In this document: piece after piece, positions 10,482 through 19,098 of the stretch
How the letters are laid out: each line of letters begins with the position of its first letter
Numbering within the stretch: the stretch's first letter is position 1
Source: Planomonospora sp. ID67723
GTDB taxonomy: Bacteria; Actinomycetota; Actinomycetes; Streptosporangiales; Streptosporangiaceae
Length of the DNA stretch: 64,000 nt
NCBI RefSeq assembly: GCF_015711605.1
Contig: NZ_JABTEZ010000006.1
Span: forward strand, 62,001-126,000
Direction of reading: 5' to 3'
The notes under the pieces: generated by a model
Database searches by the model: none
What the model was told of the DNA's origin: nothing
Seen by the model: the letters and a program-made list of their open reading frames with translations, nothing else
Program-made: the position numbers and the translations under genes

Positions 10482-11717
10482 GTGGAAGAGAGGTGGGACG
10501 TGCCGGACGTCGTCGTCATCGGTGCCGGGATCGTCGGGGCCGCGTGCGCCTACTACGCGGCGCGCGCCGGGCTCGACGTGGCGGTCGTGGACCGCGGGCC
10601 GGTGGCGGGCGGCACGACCGGCGCGGGCGAGGGCAACATCCTCGTCTCCGACAAGGAGCCGGGCCCCGAGCTCGAACTCGCCCTGCTCTCCAACCGCCTC
10701 TGGCGCGAGCTGGCGGCTTCCGGGCCGGAGGAGGACGACCGCCCGGCGGCCTCCGGAGGCGCCGGCGGAAGGCTCCCGGGGGCCGGGGCGGGCGGCGGGT
10801 TCGAGTTCGAGTCCAAGGGCGGCCTGGTGGTCGCCGAGACGGCGCGGGCGATGGAGTCCCTCGTGGACCTGGCCGCGAGGCAGGGCGTCGAGCACGTGAC
10901 CGTCACGCCGGACCGGCTGCGCGCCTACGAGCCCCACCTGGCGGGGGGACTCGCCGGAGGCGTGTTCTACCCGCAGGACGCACAGGTCCAGCCCGCGCTG
11001 GCCGCCGCGAAGCTGATCCGCAGGGGGGCCGAGAGGTTCGGCCGCGGCGCCCTGACGTTGCGCACCGGCGTCACCGTCACCGGGTTCGTCCGCGCCGGTG
11101 ACCGGGTCACCGGTGTCAGGACCGACCGCGGCGACATCTCCGCCGGAGCCGTCGTCAACGCCGCCGGGACCTGGGGCGGTGAGGTCGCCGCGCTGGCCGG
11201 GACGCATGTGCCCGTGCTGCCCAGACGCGGCTTCATCCTGGTCACGGAGCCGCTGGAGGAGCCGCTGATCAGGCACAAGGTCTACACCGCCGCGTACGTC
11301 ACCGCGGTGGCCAGTGACTCCGCGGGCCTGGAGACGTCGGCCGTCGTGGAGGGGACCCCGGCCGGGCCGGTGCTCATCGGCGCCAGCCGCGAGCGGGCCG
11401 GCTTCGACCGGACCGTCTCGCCGGCCGTGCTGGGCAGGCTCGCCGCGCAGGCCGTCGCCCTCTTCCCCGCCCTGGCCGAGCGCCGGGCGATCCGGGCCTA
11501 CTGCGGCTTCCGTCCCTACTGCCCCGACCACCTGCCGGTGATAGGCCGGGACCCCCGGGCCCCGGGCCTCTACCACGCCTGCGGCCACGAGGGGGCGGGC
11601 ATCGGCCTGGCACCGGCCACCGGCCACCTGCTGGCCCAGGCCCTGGCCGGCCTCCGCCCCGACCTGGATCTCACCCCCTTCCGCCCGGACCGCTTCGACG
11701 AGGAGGAACGCCCGTGA
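10482..11717 (+). CDS. FAD-dependent D-hydroxyproline/D-amino-acid dehydrogenase subunit (DadA/SoxB-like)
   Basis: DAO-fold flavoprotein of 411 residues, probably the catalytic subunit oxidising D-4-hydroxyproline (or D-proline). The Rossmann motif VIGAGIVGAACAYYAARAG is at about residues 12-30, and the C-terminal segment GHEGAGIGLAPATGHL is the family's second FAD contact. A non-conserved Gly/Ser-rich insert lies at about residues 90-107. GTG 10482 has GAGGG upstream; GTG 10500 (protein beginning MPDVVVIG) has AGAGAGG ahead of it and is an equally good start. It overlaps the next gene by 4 nt (GTGA) and with the following two genes forms the three-component dehydrogenase seen in hydroxyproline operons and in HcnABC-type enzymes. 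Substrate is inferred from operon context. Confidence 0.82.
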   Translation: MEERWDVPDVVVIGAGIVGAACAYYAARAGLDVAVVDRGPVAGGTTGAGEGNILVSDKEPGPELELALLSNRLWRELAASGPEEDDRPAASGGAGGRLPGAGAGGGFEFESKGGLVVAETARAMESLVDLAARQGVEHVTVTPDRLRAYEPHLAGGLAGGVFYPQDAQVQPALAAAKLIRRGAERFGRGALTLRTGVTVTGFVRAGDRVTGVRTDRGDISAGAVVNAAGTWGGEVAALAGTHVPVLPRRGFILVTEPLEEPLIRHKVYTAAYVTAVASDSAGLETSAVVEGTPAGPVLIGASRERAGFDRTVSPAVLGRLAAQAVALFPALAERRAIRAYCGFRPYCPDHLPVIGRDPRAPGLYHACGHEGAGIGLAPATGHLLAQALAGLRPDLDLTPFRPDRFDEEERP

Positions 11718-12139
11718 CCGTGTGGCACCGCTCAGGACCCGGCCCCCGGGACGGGGCGCCCGTGAACCCCTCCCTCCGGCTGGTGCGGGCCCGCCCCGAG
11801 CCGGAGTTCGAGATCAGCGTGGACGGCGCGGCCGTCCCCGTGGTCCCCGGTCAGAGCATCGGGGCCGCCCTGTACGGCGCGGGCGTCCGCTCCTGGCGGA
11901 CCACCCGGTTCGGAGGCCGCCCGCGCGGTCTGTTCTGCGGCATCGGCGTCTGCTTCGACTGCCTGGTCACGGTCAACGGAGTCCCGTCCCTGCGGGCCTG
12001 TCAGACCGAGGCCCGGCCCGGCGACCGGGTGACCACCGGCGGCGGGGAGGCACAGGGCGCCGGTGGCGGTGGCGGTGCGAGCACAGGTGCAGGCGATGGT
12101 GCCGGCGATGGCGGCGGGAACCGGGAGGGCGGGCGATGA
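11714..12139 (+). CDS. (2Fe-2S)-binding subunit of the dehydrogenase
   Basis: Small electron-transfer subunit of 141 residues with a plant-type ferredoxin fold: cysteine ligands in CGIGVCFDCLVTVNGVPSLR-A-C (spacing C-x4-C-x2-C-x12-C, about residues 75-97). It resembles HcnA and the N-terminal domain of sarcosine oxidase alpha. The last ~35 residues are Gly/Ala/Thr repeats absent from the family and may be a tether or just drifted sequence. Its GTG overlaps the upstream stop and its TGA overlaps the next ATG, so stoichiometric translation of the three subunits is likely. Confidence 0.85.
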   Translation: MTVWHRSGPGPRDGAPVNPSLRLVRARPEPEFEISVDGAAVPVVPGQSIGAALYGAGVRSWRTTRFGGRPRGLFCGIGVCFDCLVTVNGVPSLRACQTEARPGDRVTTGGGEAQGAGGGGGASTGAGDGAGDGGGNREGGR

Positions 12140-13656
12140 CCCCCGACTACGACCTCGCGGTGATCGGCGGCGGGCCCGCCGGGGTGGCGGGCGCGCTGAC
12201 GGCCGCGCTCGCCGGGCTCGGCGTGGTCCTCCTCGACGCCGCCCCGCGTCTGGGCGGGCAGTATTTCCGCCGCCTTCCCGGCGGGTTCCGCGCGGCCCGT
12301 CCCGGCGCGCTCCACCCCGCCCCCGGAGGTTCCGGCGGACTCGACCGGTTCACCCGGCAGTGCGAGAGCCTCGCCGCCCGGGCCGACGTGCTGACCGGCC
12401 ACCGCGTCTGGGCGGTCGAGCGCGACGCGGAGGCGGGCGGGACGCTGGCCGTACGGTGCATGGAGGGGGACCGGGAGGAGCGGCCCCGCACGATCACCGC
12501 ACGCCGGCTGCTGATCGCCACCGGCGCGCACGACCGGCCGCTGCCCTTCCCCGGCTGGGACCTGCCGGGCGTGCTCACCGCCGGAGGAGCCCAGGCGCTG
12601 CTCAAGGGCGACCTCGTCGTCGCGGGCCGCAGGGTCGTCGTCGCCGGGACGGGGCCCTTCCTGCTCCCGGTCGCCGCCGGTCTGGCCGCCGCGGGCGCGC
12701 GCGTGCTCGGCGTGCACGAGGCCGCCGGCCGGTTCGGCCTCGCCGGACACCCGTTCCTCGCCGCGGGCAAGGCCGCCGAGGCGCTCGGGTACGGCCTGCG
12801 CCTGGCCCGGCACCGGGTGCCGTACCGGGGCCGCCAGGCGGTGGTCGAGGCGCACGGCGAGCACGAGCTGACCCATGTCACGATCGCGGACCTGGACCGG
12901 GACTGGCGGCCGGTCGGCACCCGCACGGTCGCGTGCGACACCCTCGCCACCGGGTACGGCTTCGTCCCCCGGCTCGACCTGCCCGTCCAGCTCGGCTGCG
13001 CCCTGCGCGTCGACCAGGGCGGGCATGGGGCCGGTCACGGGGACCCCGTCGTCGCCGTGGACGCGGGCATGCGCACCAGCGTGCCCGGTGTCTACGCGGC
13101 GGGGGAGACCACCGGCGTCGGCGGCGCCGTACTGGCCGAGACCGAAGGAAGGCTGGCGGGCCGCTCGGCGGCCGCCGACCTGGGCCGCCGGATCCCCCCC
13201 GACCCCGCCCTGGCCCGGCGGCGCGACCGCCTGGCCGCCTTCGCCCGGGTGCTGCTGGAGACCTACCCCGTACGCCCCGGCTGGCGGGAGTGGCTCCGCG
13301 ACGACACCCTGGTCTGCCGATGCGAGGAGGTGCCGCTGGCGGCCGTGCGCGAGGCGCGGGAGCTGGGGGCCACCGACGCGCGCTCGGTCAAGCTGCTGTC
13401 CCGCGCCGGGATGGGCTGGTGCCAGGGCCGGATGTGCGGCTACGCCGTCTCGTGCCTGGCCGGGGAGGACTCCCCGCCCGGCGGGAGCCCGCCGGCGCCC
13501 CGTCGGGCGATCGCCCAGCCCGTCCGGCTCGGCGACCTCGCCCGGCTCGCCACGGACCCTCCGGCGGGCGAGCCTCCCGCAACGCCCCCTCCCTCCTCGG
13601 CCGGGGGCCTCGCCCCGCCGGCCTCCCCCACCCCCTCTCCGGAAGGACGACCATGA
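12136..13656 (+). CDS. NAD(P)/FAD oxidoreductase subunit with BFD-like [2Fe-2S] domain
   Basis: Third subunit of the dehydrogenase, 506 residues, HcnB/NoxA-like. An N-terminal FAD motif VIGGGPAGVAGALTAALAGL (about residues 9-28) and a second dinucleotide motif VVVAGTGPFLLPVAAGLAAAG (about 170-190) are followed by ETTGVGGAVLAETEG and a C-terminal BFD-like iron-sulfur domain with CRC and GWCQGRMC cysteines (about residues 396-435). The final ~70 residues are Pro/Ala-rich and probably disordered. ATG 12136 overlaps the previous stop by 4 nt, and the stop overlaps the next start. It passes electrons to an unidentified acceptor, likely the respiratory chain. Confidence 0.85.
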   Translation: MTPDYDLAVIGGGPAGVAGALTAALAGLGVVLLDAAPRLGGQYFRRLPGGFRAARPGALHPAPGGSGGLDRFTRQCESLAARADVLTGHRVWAVERDAEAGGTLAVRCMEGDREERPRTITARRLLIATGAHDRPLPFPGWDLPGVLTAGGAQALLKGDLVVAGRRVVVAGTGPFLLPVAAGLAAAGARVLGVHEAAGRFGLAGHPFLAAGKAAEALGYGLRLARHRVPYRGRQAVVEAHGEHELTHVTIADLDRDWRPVGTRTVACDTLATGYGFVPRLDLPVQLGCALRVDQGGHGAGHGDPVVAVDAGMRTSVPGVYAAGETTGVGGAVLAETEGRLAGRSAAADLGRRIPPDPALARRRDRLAAFARVLLETYPVRPGWREWLRDDTLVCRCEEVPLAAVREARELGATDARSVKLLSRAGMGWCQGRMCGYAVSCLAGEDSPPGGSPPAPRRAIAQPVRLGDLARLATDPPAGEPPATPPPSSAGGLAPPASPTPSPEGRP

Positions 13657-14549
13657 TGACGAGCCGCGTGAAACCCTGGCACGGGGTGATGGTGGCGACC
13701 GCACTGCCGATGAACGACGACCTCTCGATCGACTACGACGCCTACGCCGGGCACTGCCGGTGGCTGGTGGAAGGCGGCTGCGACGGGGTGGTGCCCAACG
13801 GCTCGCTGGGCGAGTACCAGACCCTGACGCCCGAGGAGCGGGCCGAGGTGGTCCGGGTGGCGGTGGCCGCGGTCGGCGGAGACCGGGTCATGCCGGGGAT
13901 CGCCGCCTACGGCGCCCTGGAGGCCCGCCGTTGGGCCGAGCAGGCCCGCGAGGCCGGATGCCACGCGGTGATGCTGCTGCCACCCAACGCCTACCGGGCC
14001 GACGAGCGGGCCGTGATCGGGCACTACCGCGAGGCGGCGCGGGCGGGCCTGCCGGTGGTCGCCTACAACAATCCCATCGACACCAAGGTGGACCTCACCC
14101 CGGCGCTGCTCGCGCGGCTGCACGCCGAGGGCCTGATCGTGGCGGTCAAGGAGTTCAGCGGCGACGTCCGGCGGGCCTACGAGATCGCCGAACTCGCCCC
14201 CGGCCTGGACCTGCTGGCCGGCGCCGACGACGTGCTGCTGGAGCTGGCCGTGGCCGGCGCGGCCGGGTGGGTGGCGGGCTACCCCAACGCGCTGCCCGAG
14301 TCCTGCGCGGCGCTCTACCGGGCCGCGACCGCCGGGGACCTGGCGACCGCGCTCCCGCTCTACCGGGCGCTGCACCCGCTGCTGCGCTGGGATTCCAAGA
14401 CCGTCTTCGTCCAGGCCATCAAGGCCTCCATGGACCTGGCCGGCCGCCGGGGCGGCCCGTGCCGCCCGCCCCGGCTCCCGCTGGCCCCCGAGGACGAGGC
14501 GGCCGTCCGCGCCGCCACCGAGAAGGCCCTCGCCGAGGGACTCCGCTAG
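13653..14549 (+). CDS. DapA-family lyase/deaminase, probable pyrroline-hydroxy-carboxylate deaminase
   Basis: Class I aldolase-type (beta/alpha)8 enzyme of 298 residues. The Schiff-base lysine is K166 in VAVKEFSGD and the proton-relay tyrosine Y138 in VVAYNNP, both family-diagnostic. The phosphate/carboxylate loop appears as NGSLGEYQTL instead of the DapA TTGE, arguing against a lysine-biosynthetic enzyme. In hydroxyproline catabolism a DapA homologue converts 1-pyrroline-4-hydroxy-2-carboxylate to alpha-ketoglutarate semialdehyde, which fits the neighbours; that assignment is inference. Two in-frame ATGs (13653, 13656) follow GGAAGG; the first overlaps the upstream stop. Confidence 0.83.
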   Translation: MMTSRVKPWHGVMVATALPMNDDLSIDYDAYAGHCRWLVEGGCDGVVPNGSLGEYQTLTPEERAEVVRVAVAAVGGDRVMPGIAAYGALEARRWAEQAREAGCHAVMLLPPNAYRADERAVIGHYREAARAGLPVVAYNNPIDTKVDLTPALLARLHAEGLIVAVKEFSGDVRRAYEIAELAPGLDLLAGADDVLLELAVAGAAGWVAGYPNALPESCAALYRAATAGDLATALPLYRALHPLLRWDSKTVFVQAIKASMDLAGRRGGPCRPPRLPLAPEDEAAVRAATEKALAEGLR

Positions 14550-14575
14550 CAGCACATCGCGCAAGGAGAGCGACA

Positions 14576-15577
14576 ATGAGGACGAAAAGGGTCTTCCATG
14601 CGGTGGACTCCCACACCGAGGGCATGCCCACCCGGGTGATCACCGGAGGGGTGGGAGTCGTCCCCGGCGCGACCATGGCCGAGCGGCGCGAGCATTTCAT
14701 GGCGCACCTGGACCACGTCCGCACGCTGCTCATGTACGAGCCGCGCGGCCACGCGGCGATGAGCGGGGCCATCCTGCAGCCGCCCACCCGGCCCGACGCC
14801 GACTACGGCGTGCTCTACATCGAGGTCTCCGGCTGCCTGCCGATGTGCGGGCACGGCACCATCGGCGTCGCCACCGTCCTGGTGGAGACCGGGATGGTCG
14901 AGGTTACCGAGCCGGTCACCGTCGTCCGCCTGGACACCCCCGCAGGGCTGGTCGTCGCCGAGGTGCGGGTCGAGGACGGCGCCGCCACCGAGGTGACCAT
15001 CACCAACGTGGCCTCCTTCAGCGTCGGTCTGGACCGGGTGGTCAAGGTGCCGGGGATCGGCGAGGTGGTGTACGACCTGGCCTACGGCGGCAACTTCTAC
15101 GCGATCGTCCGGCTGGAGGACCTCGGCCTGCCGTTCGACCGCGCGCACGGGCAGCGGCTCCTCGACGCGGGGCTGGCGATCATGGAAGCGGTCAACGAGG
15201 CGGACGAGCCGGTGCACCCCCTCGACGAGCGGGTCAGGGGCTGCCACCACGTCTACCTCGCCGCCCCCGGTTCGGACGCCGGGCACTCCCGGCACGCCAT
15301 GGCCATCCATCCCGGCTGGTTCGACCGCTCCCCGTGCGGGACCGGCACCAGCGCCCGGATGGCCCAGCTGCACGCCCGCGGCGAACTCGCCCTCGGTGAC
15401 GGCTTCGTCAACGAGTCGTTCATCGGCACCCGGTTCACCGGCCGGCTGGTGGGGGAGACCTCCGTCGCCGGCCGGCCCGCGGTGATCCCCGCCATCACGG
15501 GCCGGGCGTGGGTGACGGGCACCGCCCAGTACTTCCTCGACCCCCGCGATCCCTTCCCCGAGGGGTTTCTCCTTTGA
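14576..15577 (+). CDS. 4-hydroxyproline 2-epimerase / proline racemase family
   Basis: Cofactor-independent epimerase of 333 residues converting trans-4-hydroxy-L-proline to the cis-D isomer (or racemising proline). Both catalytic cysteines are present: C91 in PMCGHGTIG and C254 in SPCGTGTSARMA, which excludes the family's dehydratases where the first cysteine is replaced. DSHTEGMPTRVITGG at the N-terminus is typical of the epimerase group. ATG 14576 has AAGGAGAG upstream, 26 nt after the deaminase stop. Together with the upstream genes it supplies epimerase, dehydrogenase and deaminase; the last enzyme, alpha-ketoglutarate semialdehyde dehydrogenase, is not in the window. Confidence 0.88.
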   Translation: MRTKRVFHAVDSHTEGMPTRVITGGVGVVPGATMAERREHFMAHLDHVRTLLMYEPRGHAAMSGAILQPPTRPDADYGVLYIEVSGCLPMCGHGTIGVATVLVETGMVEVTEPVTVVRLDTPAGLVVAEVRVEDGAATEVTITNVASFSVGLDRVVKVPGIGEVVYDLAYGGNFYAIVRLEDLGLPFDRAHGQRLLDAGLAIMEAVNEADEPVHPLDERVRGCHHVYLAAPGSDAGHSRHAMAIHPGWFDRSPCGTGTSARMAQLHARGELALGDGFVNESFIGTRFTGRLVGETSVAGRPAVIPAITGRAWVTGTAQYFLDPRDPFPEGFLL

Positions 15578-15650
15578 TCCCTCCCCCGGCTCGTCTGAGA
15601 CAATGGCCGCCGCCCGCGGGACGCGAGGCGAGGAGATGAGAGGCGCTGGG

Positions 15651-16337
15651 ATGGCTCCTACGGCACATGACCGGCTCGACCTGCCGGTCGTGGGCGGGCG
15701 GCAGAGCCTGCGGGAGCAGGTGGCCGACGCGCTGCGAGCGGCTCTGATCACCGGGGAGATGCGCCCCGGCGTGGTCTACTCCGCGCCGGCGCTGGCCGCC
15801 CAGTTCGGCGTGTCCGCCACGCCCGTCCGCGAGGCGATGCTCGACCTGACCAAGGAGGGCCTGGTCGAGGCGGTGAGGAACAAGGGCTTCCGGGTCACCG
15901 AGCTGTCCGGGCGCGACCTGGACGAACTCACCGAGATCCGCCGGCTCGTCGAGGTGCCCACGGTGGCGCGGCTGGCGGACGCCTCCCGCGCGGAGGGCTT
16001 CGAGGAGCTGCGCCCGCTCGCCCGTCGCATCGTCGAGGCGGCCGAGCAGGGCGACCTGCTCGGCTACGTGGACGCCGACCTGCGCTTCCACCTCGCCCTG
16101 CTGTCGCTGGCCGGCAACGCCCACCTGGTCGAGGTGGTGCGCGACCTGCGCACCCGGGCCCGGTTGTACGGCCTGGGTGCCCTGCGCGAGCGGGGCGTCC
16201 TGTCCGACTCCGCCCGCGAGCACCTCGACCTGCTCGACCTGCTCGCCGCCGGGGACACCGGCGGCTGCGAGCGGCTCATGCGCGAGCACATCCGGCACGT
16301 CCGGGGCATCTGGGCCGACGGCCCGCAGGAGGTGTGA
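15651..16337 (+). CDS. GntR-family (FCD/FadR subgroup) transcriptional regulator
   Basis: Likely local regulator of the catabolic operon it closes. A winged HTH (about residues 18-80; FGVSATPVREAMLDLTKEGLV is the recognition region, seen as VSATPVREAML) precedes an all-helical FCD ligand domain with metal-type His residues in DADLRFHLALL and MREHIRHV. Several ATGs are in frame (15603, 15636, 15651); 15651 is chosen because GAGAGG stands 7 nt upstream, giving 228 residues, normal for the family. Ligand probably hydroxyproline, proline or an intermediate (inference). Confidence 0.85.
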   Translation: MAPTAHDRLDLPVVGGRQSLREQVADALRAALITGEMRPGVVYSAPALAAQFGVSATPVREAMLDLTKEGLVEAVRNKGFRVTELSGRDLDELTEIRRLVEVPTVARLADASRAEGFEELRPLARRIVEAAEQGDLLGYVDADLRFHLALLSLAGNAHLVEVVRDLRTRARLYGLGALRERGVLSDSAREHLDLLDLLAAGDTGGCERLMREHIRHVRGIWADGPQEV

Positions 16338-16346
16338 ACCGCGCCG

Positions 16347-16394
16347 CGGCGCTCGCCATGCCCCGGCGCTCGCCATGTCGCGGCGCTCGCCATG
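16347..16394. repeat. three tandem 17-bp units in a convergent intergenic gap
   Basis: The 14-nt core CGGCGCTCGCCATG occurs at 16347-16360, 16364-16377 and 16381-16394 with a strict 17-bp period, between the convergent gntR and EamA genes. The 3-nt spacers differ. No gene is present; a slippage-type minisatellite is the simplest reading. Confidence 0.8.
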
Positions 16395-16449
16395 CCGTGG
16401 CGCCGGGCAGGTCGCGACCGGCGGCGGCCCGTCGTGGCGGGCGGGGCGC

Positions 16450-17364
16450 TCAGTGAGGGCTGCGGGTCGCGCCCACGCTGGCGATGACCACGCACCCGAT
16501 GGCGGCCCACTCGCGCACGTTCAGCACCTCGCCCAGGACGACCAGCCCGACCAGCGCCGCCATCGCCGGCTCCAGGCTCATCAGGATGCCGAACACCCGC
16601 TTGGGCATCCTGCGCAGCGCCTCAAGCTCGATCGCGTAGGGGATGGCGGAGGAGAGCAGCCCGACGCCCAGGCCGATCAGGAGCAGCTCGGGCTGGAGCA
16701 GGTCGGCTCCGCCCATGCCGATCCCGACGGGAGCGACCAGCAGGACGGCGACGATCATCGCGAAGGAGACGCCCCCGGTGCCGGGGAAGCGCTGCCCCAC
16801 GGCCGCCGAGAGCAGGATGTAGGCCGCCCAGCAGGCTCCGGCGATCAGCGCGAAGCCGATCCCGACCAGGCTGAGGCCCGCCGCCTGGCCCCAGGGCGCG
16901 AGCAGGGCGATGCCGGAGCCCGCCAGCGCCACCCACAGCAGGTCCAGCCGCCGCCGCGAGGCGGCCACCGCCACGCCGAGCGGGCCGAGGAACTCGATCG
17001 CCACGGCGATCCCCATGGGCAGCCTGGCCAGCGCCTCGTAGAACGACAGGTTCATCAGGCCGAGCGTCGCGCCGAACGCTACGCCCACTCCGAGGTCGGC
17101 CCGGGTCAGCCCCTTCAGCCGGGGCCGGGCGACCACGCCCAGCACCAGGGCGCCCATCGCGATCCGCAGGAACACCACCGCGCTCGGCGACAGCTGCGAG
17201 AACAGCTCCTTGGCGAAGCCCGCGCCGATCTGCACCGACAGGATGGCCAGCAGGACCAGGCCGGACGGGGGGACGGCGTCGGAGGCCGCCCTGAGCAGCG
17301 CGCCCGGCCGGGGCAGGCCCCGCCGGTACGGCTCGGCGGATCCCGTCAGGGCGTCGGCGGTCAC
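16450..17364 (-). CDS. EamA/RhtA-like inner-membrane exporter
   Basis: DMT-superfamily permease of 304 residues with ten hydrophobic helices and two EamA repeats; closest in style to RhtA (threonine/homoserine exporter), as shown by FLGPLGVAVAASRRRLDLLWV and the SLEPAMAALVGLVVLGE end motif. GTG 17364 is chosen because a perfect AGGAGG lies 6 nt upstream; the longer open frame to 17487 starts inside a region with an 8-bp palindrome GACATGTC (17464-17471) that is more likely a regulator site. Substrate unknown; an amino-acid exporter beside an amino-acid catabolic operon is plausible overflow protection. Confidence 0.85.
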   Translation of the reverse strand: MTADALTGSAEPYRRGLPRPGALLRAASDAVPPSGLVLLAILSVQIGAGFAKELFSQLSPSAVVFLRIAMGALVLGVVARPRLKGLTRADLGVGVAFGATLGLMNLSFYEALARLPMGIAVAIEFLGPLGVAVAASRRRLDLLWVALAGSGIALLAPWGQAAGLSLVGIGFALIAGACWAAYILLSAAVGQRFPGTGGVSFAMIVAVLLVAPVGIGMGGADLLQPELLLIGLGVGLLSSAIPYAIELEALRRMPKRVFGILMSLEPAMAALVGLVVLGEVLNVREWAAIGCVVIASVGATRSPH

Positions 17365-17557
17365 GGGACTCCTCCTGAGGTTCGGGCGTGCTTGCCGGGT
17401 CTTGCCGGGTCTGCTGCCTGCGGCGGTCGTCCAGGAGGCGGCCCACCGCGGCACGATCTGCAAGACATGTCCTAAATGGTTCCACACACCTTACTGGAGC
17501 CGGGGTCGCCTCCGGCCGGGCGTCCGTGATGCGAGACGGGACGCCCGGCCGGCGAGG

Positions 17558-19051
17558 TCATCGGCCGCGTTCGGGCTCCCTGCTGTACAGGGCGACCGTC
17601 ATGCCGGGCACCCGTCCGGTGCGCCAGGCCCTGGTCCGGGTGAACCCCGCCTCGACCAGCGCGGCGACCCTCCCGACGCCCGCCGCGGCCTCGCTGCCCC
17701 CGCGCCAGACGACCCAGACCCGTTCGCGCCCCTCGACGGTGGCGGAGACGTCGTCCCGCTCCGGGTAGTGGAAGGACTCCGGCAGGGGATCGGACCCGGT
17801 CAGGAGCACGTCGTCGGGCAGCGTGCCGCCGTCGTAGTACAGGAAGCCCTCCCGCAGTGAGGACCGCCCGTAGACGATCGCGTCACCGGGGCGTGCCTGC
17901 TGCTGGACGAGGCGCACGGCCCGGGGGAAGTTCTCGTGGCGCCCGTCCGGCTCGCGGACGTCCAACTGCCCGGGCACCGCCCCGGCGACGACGCCCGCCA
18001 GCGCGAGCGCCGTGACGGGCCGGGGGACCGAGGCGAGGGCGATCCCGGCCAGCAGCGCGTACGCGGGCACGGTGGCGAACAGGTACCGGTCGACGTAGAC
18101 CGGGGAGATCAGGTGGGACGCGGCGAACAGCAGCACGGGCGGGAGCAGGGCCCAGCCCGTCAGGGCCGCGAGCCAGGGAAGGGGCGCGCGCGGCCCGCCC
18201 CCGGCCCGGCCCCCCACGGCGGGCAGTGCCCGCAGAAGCAGGGCGAGGAGCGCGATCCCCAGCAGGACCCAGCCCGCCGTGGGGGTGCCCCCGACCATCT
18301 TGGGCAGCGCCAGGAACACCGAGGGCTGCGGCAGCCTGATCCAGCTGATCGCGTGCCTCTCGGCGAACCCGACCGCCAGCCACACGGCGCCGGGAACGCA
18401 GCCGGCCGCCATGGCCGGCAGGATCCGAATCAGCACGCCCCTGCCGTACAGCGTCGCGACGATCAGATGGGACGAGAGCGTGAGGAGGGCGAACACCTGG
18501 GTGGAGCCGAGCAGCGCGACGGCCGCGGCGTAGCCCGCCCACCGGCCCCGGCGTGCGGGCTCGGCGACCGCGCGGTGCAGCGCCCACGTGGCCAGGACCG
18601 CCGCGGCGGCGGCGAAGGCGTAGGAGCGGGCGTTCTGCCCGTGGTAGGAGACCGAGGGCAGGGCCGTGTAGACGGCGGCGGCCAGCAGCCCGGCGGGCAG
18701 GGAGTGCAGGCGGCGGCCGAGAGCCGCCACGAGCGTGGCCGCCGCGCCGGTCGCGAGGGCCGAAGGGAGCCGCATCCACCACTCGGCCTGGCCGAACTGC
18801 AGCCACAGGTGCATGAACCCGTAGTAGGGCAGGAAGTGCCCGTCGATGTGCTGCGCGAGCTCCCACAACCCGGCCAGGCCCCGCCGGGCCGCGCTGTGGG
18901 TGGCCAGCTCGTCCGAGGAGAGCGATGCCGTCGATGAGCCGGCGACGGCGACGAGCGTTGCGATGATCCCCGTGGCCGCGTACGGCCATAAAGTCCGCCC
19001 CGTGTGTCGTGTCGCCGGAGCGGCCGCGGGCCGCGTTCCGGTAGTGATCAC
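17558..19051 (-). CDS. GT-C fold (GT39/PMT-like) membrane glycosyltransferase
   Basis: Membrane protein of 497 residues with about ten transmembrane helices. The first extracytoplasmic loop carries the catalytic-type acidic pair SSDELATHSA (about residues 45-54), the GT-C signature, and FLPYYGFMHLWLQFG follows as in mannosyl/arabinosyl transferases using polyprenyl-phosphate sugars. The last ~140 residues form a soluble extracytoplasmic domain. Acceptor and sugar are not deducible. The start is GTG 19051; an AAGGAG lies about 20 nt ahead, further than ideal. It is flanked by unrelated transport genes on the same strand. Confidence 0.75.
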   Translation of the reverse strand: MITTGTRPAAAPATRHTGRTLWPYAATGIIATLVAVAGSSTASLSSDELATHSAARRGLAGLWELAQHIDGHFLPYYGFMHLWLQFGQAEWWMRLPSALATGAAATLVAALGRRLHSLPAGLLAAAVYTALPSVSYHGQNARSYAFAAAAAVLATWALHRAVAEPARRGRWAGYAAAVALLGSTQVFALLTLSSHLIVATLYGRGVLIRILPAMAAGCVPGAVWLAVGFAERHAISWIRLPQPSVFLALPKMVGGTPTAGWVLLGIALLALLLRALPAVGGRAGGGPRAPLPWLAALTGWALLPPVLLFAASHLISPVYVDRYLFATVPAYALLAGIALASVPRPVTALALAGVVAGAVPGQLDVREPDGRHENFPRAVRLVQQQARPGDAIVYGRSSLREGFLYYDGGTLPDDVLLTGSDPLPESFHYPERDDVSATVEGRERVWVVWRGGSEAAAGVGRVAALVEAGFTRTRAWRTGRVPGMTVALYSREPERGR

Positions 19052-19098
19052 CCGGGGGATGCTAAAAGATCTCCTTCATCCCCGCGGCGTGATTCAGG

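Noticed and set aside
17388-17470. N-terminal extension of the EamA exporter to 17487
   Set aside because: A perfect AGGAGG precedes GTG 17364, and the upstream frame has no membrane-protein character.
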